Shown here piece after piece: positions 48,912-59,197 of a stretch of 64,000 nucleotides of DNA. The translations under genes and the position numbers were made by a program. Under the pieces are notes generated by a model. The model worked only from the letters and a program-made list of their open reading frames with translations, was not told where the DNA came from and searched no databases. The DNA lies in assembly GCA_023055425.1 (NCBI GenBank), contig JALGPY010000002.1, forward strand, positions 117,378,088 through 117,442,087, read 5' to 3'. Source of the stretch: Linanthus parryae (Eukaryota > Streptophyta > Magnoliopsida > Ericales > Polemoniaceae). Numbering within the stretch: the first letter of the stretch is position 1; each line of letters starts with the position of its first letter.

Positions 48912-49640
48912 GATCTTAATTGATCATCTAAGCCTATCTGTTACGATAGCAGCCTATGCAAATGCGATCTTAATTGATCATCTAAGCCTATCTGTTACGA
49001 TAGCAGCCTATGCAAATGCGATCTTAATTGATCATCTAAGCCTATCTGTTACGATAGCAGCCTATGCAAATGCGATCTTAGTTGATCATCTAAGCCTATC
49101 TGTTACGATAGCAGCCTATGCAAATGCGATCTTAATTGATCATCTAAGCCTATCTATTACGATAGCAGCCTATGCAAATGCGATCTTAATTGATCATCTA
49201 AGCCTATCTGTCACGATAGCAGCCTATGCAAATGCGAGCTTAATTGATCCTCTAAGCCTATCTGTCACGATAGCAGTCTATGCAAAACGATCTTAATTGA
49301 TCTACTAAAGCCTATCTGTTACGATAGCAACTCATGAAAAAAACGATCTTAATTGATCTTCTAAAGCCTATCTGCTACGATAGCAACTCATTCGAAAAAC
49401 GATCTTAATTGATCTTCTAAAGCCTATCTGCTGCGATAGCAACTCATGCGAAGAACGATCTTAATTGATCTGCTAAAGTCTATCTGCTACGATAGCAACT
49501 TATGCGAAAAGTAATCTTAATTGATCTTCCAAGCCTATCTCGGCGATGGAGGCATTCTGCGAATGCGATAGCAATATTGTGCAAAATGATCTTAAGTGAT
49601 CTACAAAGGTCTATCTGATACGATAGCAAATTTGGTATGA
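48912..49640 (+). repeat. 54-bp tandem repeat array in element A 3' region
   Basis: The unit starts gatcttaattgatc and contains the hairpin ctatctgttacgatag. The first six or so copies are regular at 54 bp; later copies (after about 49265) vary and decay. The homologous array in element B is at 57158-57690. A tandem array between pol and the 3' LTR is a known hallmark of the Retand group within Tat. Confidence 0.93.
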
Positions 49641-49924
49641 TAGCAAATCAAAAGCCCATCTGCCAAGATGGCACAACTGCGCAAGTACGATCTCGAACGA
49701 TCCAATAAAACATCTGCGAATTTATATGGCAGATAGCAAATGCGAAACGTGTACACAGCATTATGCAAGGCAAAATATGCCGAAACGCATGCGAGATCAT
49801 ATTTTTTTGTAACAAAACAGCAGAGAATACAAAAGCTATTTATCATTATGAGTCGAAAAGACTTACAATTTATCTGTCTAGATAGCAGCTTACAAGCGAA
49901 AAAGCTCGAATCTAACTACACAGC
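49641..49924 (+). other. Element A 3' region up to the insertion of B
   Basis: Closely matches 57740-57990 of element B (cgaaacgcatgcga, gcttacaagcgaaaaagct). The match stops at ctaactac, and the B LTR starts 5 bases later after acagc, which is the candidate target duplication. Confidence 0.75.
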
Positions 49925-50551
49925 TGTAGATAGTGCTTTCTGAGCTGACAGATCTTGGCCACGTGGCAACCATCCAGCACACCATATTGTGCTCCACACA
50001 CACTGGATCACCAGCCGAGCTGATCCATGTGGGGGCTGCGAGACAGAGCCCTCGCATACCACTGCACGGGACCTGTAGGGACTTAGTGGTTTGGAGGCTA
50101 GAGTAAGTCCTGTCGCGTGCGAGCCAAGCCCGCACGCGACCTTTAGTAACTGTTTTGAGAGATTTATGGCACGAGCTCCATAAACCCGGTCAACCCGGTC
50201 AAACCCGGTCAACCTCGTAACGGTTCCGGTATTCGCGCACCACGTGCTGTAGCGGTCCCTATATACTCGGACGAACGTGCCGTTATGGTTAAGCTAATTA
50301 AGCCGCCATTAATGGGCGCATTAACCACACTACAACGGTCATGTTCTCTGCTATATATAGGACGTTAACCTTTCCATACAAAGGAGAACACACTTGCCAT
50401 ACGCGGAAGCTCTGCCAAACCTATGTCTCTCTCTCAGACATTGCTACTGCCTTACTCTCTCCCTACACACAACCCCTCTCTTCCTGTGCGATCCCTGATC
50501 CACTACATACGGTGTACACGGAGGTCTCCCCGCCGGAATCTCTTGTGCACA
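49925..50551 (+). repeat. 5' LTR of gypsy element B, 627 bp
   Basis: Edges TGTAGATAGTGC and CTTGTGCACA. TATA box tatatata at 50352-50359. Gap-free alignment to 33136-33762. Confidence 0.93.
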
Positions 50552-50554
50552 TTT

Positions 50555-50573
50555 TGGTGAACCCGACGTGAAC
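50555..50573 (+). other. Primer binding site of element B
   Basis: tggtgaacccgacgtgaac, three bases after the LTR. It is complementary to the 3' end of plant tRNA-Trp as I recall it. Confidence 0.72.
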
Positions 50574-50591
50574 TTACCGACAAAAGCAACC

Positions 50592-53182
50592 ATGTCTCAG
50601 GAGGATGATGTCAGCAACAGATCGCCCTCCACCGAAGCTCCCTCGGGAGACGAGACCCGCCGTACTCCTACGACTCCCGGCGAGACACCGACGCTAGAGT
50701 CTTTGGACGCCACTGTCCAGAGTCAGGCGAAAGCTCTCAAGGCTCAGTCTGCGCAATTAGAACGGATCTTGGCCGTTCTGGGCACCCTTGCGCCAAACCC
50801 TTCATCAGCCACCGCTGCCCCTCAAGGAGGAGGAGCCCCTACCGCTCCAGGGCTGGGAGTGTCAACCACGCCTCCCAACCCCAATCTGCAGACTCCACCG
50901 GCGACTACGCAGCTGCCTTCGGTTCAGGGGTCAACGGCCCAGATGCTGCCTCATGCTGCTCACACTCCTCAGCCCTCGGCTTTGGCGTCTAACCCAACTC
51001 TGCAGTACCCTTTGCCTCCCCCAACGGCGATCTGGGGGAATACGGGTAGTCAGTATGCTCCCAACCCTCCGACGGCGTATGTGTCGCCCCCGCCTGCGGC
51101 AACCCCTCCATCAACTACCGAGGGGAGCATTCCAGAATGCATGACGTCTCTGCAGAAGCGCGTGGACACTATTCTGGCTCATCAGTCATTGGCGGATACC
51201 ATTATCCCGAAGTTAGACAACGATCCACCCATTCCACGAGAGATCTATCTCATGCCTAACCCGGCGGGGTACAAGGCTCCTAAATGGGATAAGTTCGAGG
51301 ACGTCAACGGAAACGCTCATGAGCATGTCATGCGTTTCATTGATGTCATGGGTCCGTACGGAGCTGATCCCAAGCTGCTGATGCGAGAGTTCCCAAAATC
51401 TCTAGGGAACGTAGCGTACAAATGGTACCGAACATTGGAAGCCGGATCCGTGAAGACTTGGGACGACATGGTCCAGAAGTTCTATACCAAGTTCTTCCAG
51501 ATGGAAGAAAAGGTGACGATGATCCATCTCTCGCGGATGTATCAGAAGCGCGAGGAGGACGGAATCACTTTCATCAAGAAATTCAGGGCGAAATCCTTGG
51601 AGTGCAAAGATCCAATGCCCGAAAGTCGGCTCGTAGAGATATGCCTGCAGTGCATGCGAGATGAATACAAAGGTATGCTCATCAATTTGCAAACACCTAC
51701 GTTTTCAAAGCTAATCGAGTGCACGAAGAACATCGAGCCTATAGTCGAGAGACAGAAAAAGAAGAGCGCTCCAGAGCGACCTTCGAGCGGCACTACTTAC
51801 AATATCGGGAGATTTAGTTACAAGAGGGGACGCGAAGCTGAGGTCAATACAGTTTCGCCCCAGAAGCAAGCGAAGATTGCGAACTTTGATGTACCGCCTC
51901 TGCCATGCTCAGTAGAGGAAGCAAGCGACCTCTGCAGACAGTGGCGCAAGGACGGCGTCCTGCCACCGCTCGAGAAGACACCTTCCAAGGAGATGGTGAC
52001 CATGGCAAGGTCATGCACCCCACAGCGGAATGTAAAAAGCTCAGGTTTACATTCGACCAGAAGATGAAGAACGGCGAGCTAATCGTCAGTGATCACAGAA
52101 AGGACGTGCGCAACAACCCACTTCCTGCTCATGCGGAGCAGGTCCCGAAAGGCAAAGAGGTCGCCATGATCTCAATCGTCGACTTGGAAGAAGTCGCAGA
52201 GGATGGTCTACCCATCGTCGCTGAGGTCCATGAAGACGAAGACTACAGTATGGACACGGAGGATGAACGTGCCGACCGGATGAAAGGGTCGCACGGCTTC
52301 AGCAGATTCTTCGACGAGATGAACTTCTCCGAGAAGTGCCGGACAGATATGACTAAAGCGATCTTGAGAATACCGGAGGACTACGAGGAGGACCTCGTAG
52401 TCTCCAACGGGAAAGTCATCACGGCGTCCCGCTCTACAGAAAAGATTATGACCTTTTCTGCCAGCGACAAGAAGACGGATGCGAGCCACCAGAGACCTCT
52501 GTACGTGACCGCCATCATCAATGGCGTCGAGTTTAAACGAGCGTTCGTCGATGGAGGAGCAGCGGTCAACGTCGTTTCGCTTCACACACTGAAGCTAGCA
52601 GGGATCCCCGAGCACAAGATCGTCAGGCGTCCATCTCCGCTGATGGGATTCGGAAGCGACTCTAGAATGACGATCGGATGGATCCGCCTGGGCGTTCAGA
52701 TTGGCAAAATCAAGTGCTCGGCAAAGTTCTATGTCATAGACGCGAACACCACGTACCACATGATTATAGGTCGAGCCTGGATTCATCGCTTCGACGCAGT
52801 TCCTTCAACGGCTCACCAGGTTATGAAAGCTATCTGGAACGACAGAATAGTCGAGATACCGGCTTCGACGAACCCGTTCAACTTGGACGAAGCACATCTC
52901 AGCGAGGCGGTGTGGTTCACTGAGATGGCGGACGAGCAAACACCTGGACCATTCAACCCTATTCCTTTGCCTCTCTGGGAGGACATTAAAGACCAGTCAC
53001 CTGCGGGAGTAATGGTGACAAGGGAAGATGCCAAGGAAAAGCCGCCTACACGCGAAGAGGCGCCGCGTATCGCATATCATCGAAAGAATGTGTATACTCT
53101 GAAGAGAATCGCAAAGCATGACCCCGAAGGCAAGGAGATAGAGAGATTCTACGCCAACGGGAAGAAATGCTATCGCATATGA
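50592..53182 (+). pseudogene. Gypsy element B gag-protease, one 22-bp deletion
   Basis: The start chosen is the ATG of MSQEDDVSN. The gag half stays open to 52067 in one frame. Relative to element A, 22 bp are missing at about 51999/52000, which removes the first Cys side of the zinc-finger-like segment and shifts the frame. The protease half then reads in the frame ending at 53182. Protease keeps FVDGGAAVNVV and IIGRAWIH. Unlike A, no stop interrupts the gag N-terminus. The terminal TGA at 53180-53182 is in the same frame as pol, as in A. Confidence 0.9.
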
Positions 53183-53194
53183 AGGTGCGCGGGG

Positions 53195-56100
53195 ATGTCC
53201 TCACACGGGCATGGGGATATCCCTGGGAAAATCAATCAAATCAAGCAAATTGCGCTGACGGAAGAGCCAACACAGGGCGCTCCAGACGAGAAACTCAAAG
53301 AAGCACCTGAATGCATGGAAGACAGGCCCAGACCACAAAAGCAAGAGCTAAAGGAAGTGTTCCTCAGCCCGAACGAGGAAAATAAAAGGCCAGTCTTTCT
53401 AAGTGCGGACCTCACAAGCGAAGAGGAGCAAGGGCTGCTACAACTCCTAACTGAATACAAGGATGTGTTCGCATGGGAATATGATGAGATGCCAGGTCTG
53501 GATACAAGCATCACCATGCACCGTTTAGACATCATCCCGGGGTCTAAACCAGTAAATCAGAGTACAAGGAGCTTCAGGCCGGAGCTTAACGTGAAAATCA
53601 AGTAGGAGATTGTCAAACTCCTGGATGCCAAATTCATAGAGCCGAATCATCATCCCACATGGCTGGCCAATATCGTGCCAGTAGTGAAAAAGAACGGACA
53701 GCTCCGCATCTGCGTGGACTTCCGAGATCTCAATCGCTTCTGCCCCAAGGACGATTTCCCACTGCCCAACATCGATTTGCTTATCGATTCAACAGCGGGC
53801 CATCGCATGTTCAGTTTCATGGACGGCTTCAGCGGGTACAATCAAATCAAGATGGATCCCGAAGACGCGCGGAAAACTGCATTCATCACTCCGGTGGGAG
53901 TGTTCAACTACACAGTGATGCCGTTCGGTCTCAAAAATGCGGGTGCAACTTATCAGCGGGCCATGATGGCTCTGTTTCACGACATGATGCATAAAGAAGT
54001 GGAATTCTATGTGGATGACCTGGTTGTCAAATCCAAGCACGAAGCAGACCACCTCGCAGATCTACGAAAGGTGTTCAATAGATGCAGATGTTTTCAACTG
54101 AAGATGAACATGAAGTGCGCATTCGGGGTAACATCAGGGAAATTCTTGGGATGCGTGGTTCATCGCCAAGGGATCGAGCCTGACCCTGCGAAAGTATCAG
54201 CTATCACCAGCATGACGCCACCCCATAACCAGAGTACCTTGAAAACATTCTTGGGAAAACTATCATATCTGCGAAGATTCATCCCAGCGATTGCAGAAAT
54301 CACCTGCTGTTTTAGTACTCTCCTCAAGAAGGACGCCGCGTACAACTGGGCTCCGGAGCAGGAAGCCGCATTCGAAAAGCTGAAGGATTTACTGACGTCC
54401 TCAAAAATAATGATCGCACCTCAACTGGGATCGCCGCTTCTGCTATATCTGACATCAACAAGGAGATCTGTAGGAGCGCTCTTGGCTCAGGAGTATGAAG
54501 GCCAGGAGAGGCCTATCTACTACATCTCTCGCATCGTGCAGCCTGCTGAATCAAGGTACACAGACATCGAACGTCATTGCCTTGCTTTATTCTTTGTGAT
54601 AGAAAAGTTGAAGCACTATTTTGCATCGCACAAAGTAGTAGTGGTCACCAAGAGCGACCCTATACGATATTTGCTGACTCACACTACTCCGGGCGGGAGA
54701 TTGGCGAAATGGTACATGACCATCTCTCAATACGATATCACATGCGTGCGACCGCGAGCGATCAAGTCGCATGCGGTAGCAGATCTGTTGGCACAGTTCC
54801 CCGACAACAGCCACGAACCCGTGATCGAAGAAGAGCTCGAAGGCCCTGAAATCTACACAATCGACGTGCCCTATTGGACCCTCCACTTCGACGGTTCGTC
54901 AACCAGGAAAGGCGGAGGCATTGGGATAGTCTTGACAAAGCCAGACGGGGAAGTCATACAGATGTCCGCAAAGCTCAATTTCGCAGTCACAAACAACGAA
55001 GCGGAATATGAGGCTCTCATCGCAGGGCTCCGTGCGGCGAAAGCTTTGGAAGTAAGCAACTTAACGGTCATGGGAGATTCCAAGCTGATCGTTAAGCAAG
55101 CCTCGGGCGAGTATGGTTTGAAGGAGATCAATCTCCTGTCTTACCCCACCCTAGTACAAAAGCTGATGCAGCAATTCTGCGATGTGAAGTACGAGCACGA
55201 ACCCCGAGCAGACAATAGGCACGCGGACGCTTTGGCAACCTTGGGATCTAAGGTCAGCACTGACAAATGTCCCGCAAAGATATCTATTGAAGTGCGAACA
55301 TCGTCGGCATTGGCAGAAGATGCGTGCGACGACGAACACATGGACGATACAGACTGGAGAAAAGCAATCCTACAAGCTATTGCGGAAGGCACAAGCAGTG
55401 AAAGCTGGGCACTCACAAAAGGGTACTGCATACATGATAACACCCTCTACTACAAGGGTCCTGGCGGAATACTCATGCGATGCGTCTCCGAGCGAGAGGG
55501 ACAACTTTTTTTAGAAAAGATCCACCAACACGCTTGCGGAGAAAGTGAGGTGTCAATCTACAGGAAGGCTCAGAGATACGGCATTCATTGGCCAGATATG
55601 TCAACAGCCGCAGCCCTGATACAAGGAAAGTGCGAAAGTTGCGCACTAATCAAAGATTCTCTACTCATCGCCCTAACCGATGACGACACGGACTGGAGGA
55701 AGCCACTATTCAATTTCCTCACCCAGGGCAATGTGCCCGAATCAAGAAAAGAAGCCGAGAAATTGAAAAGGAAAGCGTCTCGATATGTGGTACAGGAAAA
55801 CCTACTTTGGCGAAGAGGTCACGAGGGCAACTTGCTGCGATGTCTAGACGGCAGAGAAGCACAAGAAGTCATGGACCTTTCTCATCAGGTGGAACACCAA
55901 GGAGGTGCAAAATTATGCAGGCAGCTCCTCTCAATTGGATATTTCTGGCCCACGATGGAGGCCGATTGCCGCGCCAAAGTACGACGCTGTCAGGAATGCC
56001 AGTTCAAGGGAAACCTGGTGCACGCTCCCGCCGTGGATCTACATGCATTAGGCACACCATGGCCATTTCACACATGGGCTTTGGACTTCATCGGTCCCAT

Positions 56101-56917
56101 CCGGCCGACGTCGCACGGGAACCATTTCATCCTCACCGCGACTGAGCTATTCACCAAGTGGGTGGAAGCAATACCACTGAAGACGGCAAATGCGCTGGCT
56201 GTGGTCAACTTCATCAAGGAAAGCATCATATGCAGGTTCGGAATCCCAAACACCATTCTTTCAGATAACGGTACTCCTTTTGTTAATCGCCAGGTAGCTG
56301 CGAAATTAGCGGAGTACAATATCAGGCAGATATGTTCTACCCCTTATTACCCAAAGGGAAATGGACAAGCTGAAGCGACCAACAAAACGCTGTTGAGAAT
56401 TTTGAGCAAGATGGTCGCAGATGACCACAAGAAGTGGGCCGACTCTCTAAGCATAGCTCTGTGGGCCTACCGAACTTCTCCAAGGACACCCACGGGGGCC
56501 TCGCCATTTCTACTATGTTATGGGGCCGAAGCTGTGGTACCTGCGGAGGTGAGAGTCAATTCGGCGAGGCTAGCCTTCCACGCACTCTACGAAAATCAAC
56601 GCGATCATGATTTAGTCTTGCTGGAGGAAAAGCAAGAACAAGCCAAAAGGACCAACAAACGATATCAAGAAAGGATTGCTCGCGCTTACAATAAGACAGT
56701 CCAGCGAAGAGATTTCGCAGTCGGAGACTTGGTCTTGCGCGCATCTGACCACTGTATGCGAGAAGCAACTCACCCGAAGTTCGCAGCCAACTGGGAAGGA
56801 CCCTTCGAAGTCACAGAAGTCTTCGACAGTGGCTACTGCAGCATACGAAGGTTGCACGGCACAACCTCAACCCCGAGTTCAGTCAACATGTGCTGGATTA
56901 AGAAGTACTATCCCTGA
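53195..56917 (+). pseudogene. Gypsy element B pol (RT, two RNase H, integrase), one internal stop
   Basis: The frame spans 1241 codons with TAG at 53603-53605 (codon 137), upstream of RT. RT has QLRICVDFRDLN, FSFMDGFSGYNQI and FYVDDLVV (YVDD residues 272-275). The first RNase H ends with AVADLLAQFP. The second has LHFDGSSTRKGGGIGIV, NNEAEYEALIAGL and DSKLIVKQ, with intact acidic residues, and marks the Tat clade. Integrase has a HxxxH...CxxC finger (CQEC), WALDFIGPI, ILSDNGTPF and NGQAEATNKT. It ends SVNMCWIKKYYP. It starts 12 bases after the gag-pro stop, in the same frame. It is better preserved than A pol: the catalytic boxes are all intact. Confidence 0.95.
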
Positions 56918-57157
56918 CTTCTCTCATTTCATGCGTTTTATTATAACGTCGCTTAATGTCTTGCGTGGCTACGATTTACACAATCTCCTCTCCCATATGA
57001 GAGGATTGTAATCCCATCTCTCCCATATGAGAGCATTATAATAAGAAAATTCTCCCAAAAGAGAAACTTCGTATTTCTGCATGTCAATTCTACTTTATTT
57101 CAGTTCGTTATAACTGTTAACAGTGAGTCATCCGCTACAATAACAACCCACAAATGC
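56918..57157 (+). other. Element B sequence between pol and tandem repeats
   Basis: Matches 48671-48911 of element A, including the ctcccatatgagag inverted-repeat motif. Confidence 0.6.
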
Positions 57158-57690
57158 GATCTTAATTGATCATCTAAGCCTATCTGTCACGATAGCAGCC
57201 TATGCAAATGTGATCTTAACTGATCATCTAAGCCTATCTCTCACGATAGCAGCCTATACAAATGCGATCTTAATCGATCATCTAAGCCTATCTCTCACGA
57301 TAGCAGCCTATGCAAATGCGATCTTAATTGATCATCTAAGCCTATCTGTCACGATAGCAGCCTATGCAAATGCGATCTTAATTGATCATCTAAGCCTATC
57401 TGCCACGATAGCAGCCTATGCAAATGCGATCTTAATTGATCATAAAAGCCTATCTGTCACGATAGCAACACATACAAATGCGATCTTAATTGATCTTTCA
57501 AGCCTATCTGTTGCGATAGCAGCCTACGCAAAATGATCTTATTTGATCTTCTAAAAGCCTATCTGTTGCGATAGCAACTCATGCGAGAAATGATCTCAAT
57601 TGATCTTCTAGCAAAGCCTATCTTCCACGATAGCAACTCGCACCATTTAACGATCTTAATTGATCTACTGCTACGATAGCAATATTGTGA
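57158..57690 (+). repeat. 54-bp tandem repeat array in element B 3' region
   Basis: Unit gatcttaattgatc...atgc, 54 bp, with a ctatctgtcacgatag hairpin. About six regular units run to 57480 and then become degenerate. Because 54 is a multiple of three, one frame reads through as an artefactual repetitive peptide. Confidence 0.93.
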
Positions 57691-59197
57691 AAATGATCTT
57701 AAATGATCCACAAAGGCCGATCACAAGGCCATCTGCCAGGATGGCACAGCTGCGAAAATATGATCTCGAACGATCTAGTGAAACATCCGCGAATTCATAT
57801 AGCAGATCGCAAATGCGAGACCATTACATAGCATTATGCAAGGCGAAATATGCCGAAACGCATGCGAAGTTGTATTTTGTTGTAAACAGACAGCAGATAA
57901 TACAAAAGGCTATTTATCATTATGAGTCAAAAAGACTTACAATTTATCTGTCTAGATAGCAGCTTACAAGCGAAAAAGCTCAAATCTAACTACGCAACCA
58001 ACATGGCTTACAATACATTCGAAAAGCATGAAGTAACACATCGTGGGAATCCCGAATGAAAAAGGGTGAACCTAACGGTCCTAACACCGGCTATGCAATA
58101 CGCAGATCTGCGGCCAAAGATCTATAGCAAAAGGGATGCTGCCGCGAAGAGATCAACTTGTCATTCGCTACATCCCTAGCAGCGAGACCTGGGAAACGAT
58201 ACGTCCAAGACCCCAAGGGGTGACAAAAGCCTCTGTCTGATCAAGATAGGCACCGGAGGAACTTCCTGTTCCGACATACGCTGCCCTGCAAAACAGGCGA
58301 AGCAGTCATTCCTCTGGTGATAGACTCCTTGTCATGATAGACAAGGGCATTGACGAGCCTCCTGAGTTCAAGAACGAAGAGGCAAGAAATTCTCCTTCGG
58401 GGATGCTGGAGGAGAATTCCGCCGTTCATTACGAGACGGTAGCACGGTCACTTCGGCGCTGCACCTCACCACGAGGCGGCCGGAAACATGACCTGCACAC
58501 ATAATACACGAAGAAATTTCTTCGAACACACATGAGATATTATCTGCATCTTCTTTATGATGGTTATAAAGAGCAATAAGCCTCATAAAGTGGATCTTGG
58601 AAACTATTTCTACAGCACAAAGCGCAAACTCAGGATTCACAACTTGAAGTTGCCATGAATCAACGAAAAATAAGCGTTGAAGCCAGCAGTCGTAAGGACT
58701 CACGGCAAAGCACATTTTTTTTTTGGGATGAAGAACCCAAATAGCAAAGACAGGGTTTATATAGACCCTGTGGAGACTCTTCAGTTGCCAAGGATGAGTC
58801 AGCAGAATTAAAAAAGAGGGTAAGTTCAATCACTTACGCCTTGAAAAGCGGTAACAATCAATTACCCTACTAAAGGCTACGACGATTCAGTTGCGTATCC
58901 TAATAAATGACGGATGGTCATGATTCGGATGGACTTCCCAACGAAAGCGTGCTTATCTGCCGAGAAATTAGCGCGAAAATCAAGCAGAGTATCAATTGCT
59001 GATGTCATAATTGGATATGCACAGAGATATCCTATCAAATCCCGGGAAAGGGCAAAACGGGCAAATTCATTCTTGTTGTTAAAAAAAAGGGGGGAGAAAC
59101 CCTAGCAACATTACATTAATGTTTCAAACATTACATTAATGTTTACATTACATTAATGTTTCAGCTATTTTCTTGCTATTTTTCAAAATTCGAAAAG
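57691..59197 (+). other. Element B 3' internal region
   Basis: Lies between the tandem array and the 3' end of the antisense gene. Short frames exist on both strands, none with recognised motifs. A triplicated palindromic block lies at 59108-59162. Confidence 0.5.
59108..59162. repeat. Triplicated acattacattaatgttt block
   Basis: Three near-identical units of 14-19 bp, each containing the palindrome acattaatgt. It lies just past the antisense stop codon and could affect its 3' end formation. Confidence 0.8.

Larger units (their letters stand above)
33136..49924 (+). mobile_element. Gypsy (Tat clade) element A, hosting Copia-1
   Basis: The 5' LTR, primer site, gag-pro, pol and a 3' tandem-repeat region are in order on the plus strand. 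A is interrupted by Copia-1 at 38223-46739 (including one target-site copy) and abuts the LTR of element B at 49925. No polypurine tract precedes 49925, although C and D both have one before their LTR. The LTR there therefore belongs more naturally to B, inserted into A's 3' region. The remainder of A, including its 3' LTR, would then lie to the right of the window. At least three in-frame stops in gag-pro, three lesions in pol and an RT active-site change make A defective. Confidence 0.85.

Noticed and set aside
48912..49640. Regular repeats with hairpins, superficially CRISPR-like
   Set aside because: Units are contiguous 54-bp copies without unique spacers, inside a plant retrotransposon.
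33136..50551. Dating element A from the 33136 and 49925 LTR pair (about 3 percent)
   Set aside because: The right LTR most likely belongs to element B, so the pair does not reflect one insertion.
57210..57536. Open frame encoding an 18-residue repetitive peptide
   Set aside because: It is simply the translation of the 54-bp tandem repeat, whose length is a multiple of three; no start context or homolog supports it.
58368..58829. 153-codon minus-strand frame
   Set aside because: No domain, no splice link to the antisense gene, and no recognised codon pattern; left as non-coding 3' region of element B.
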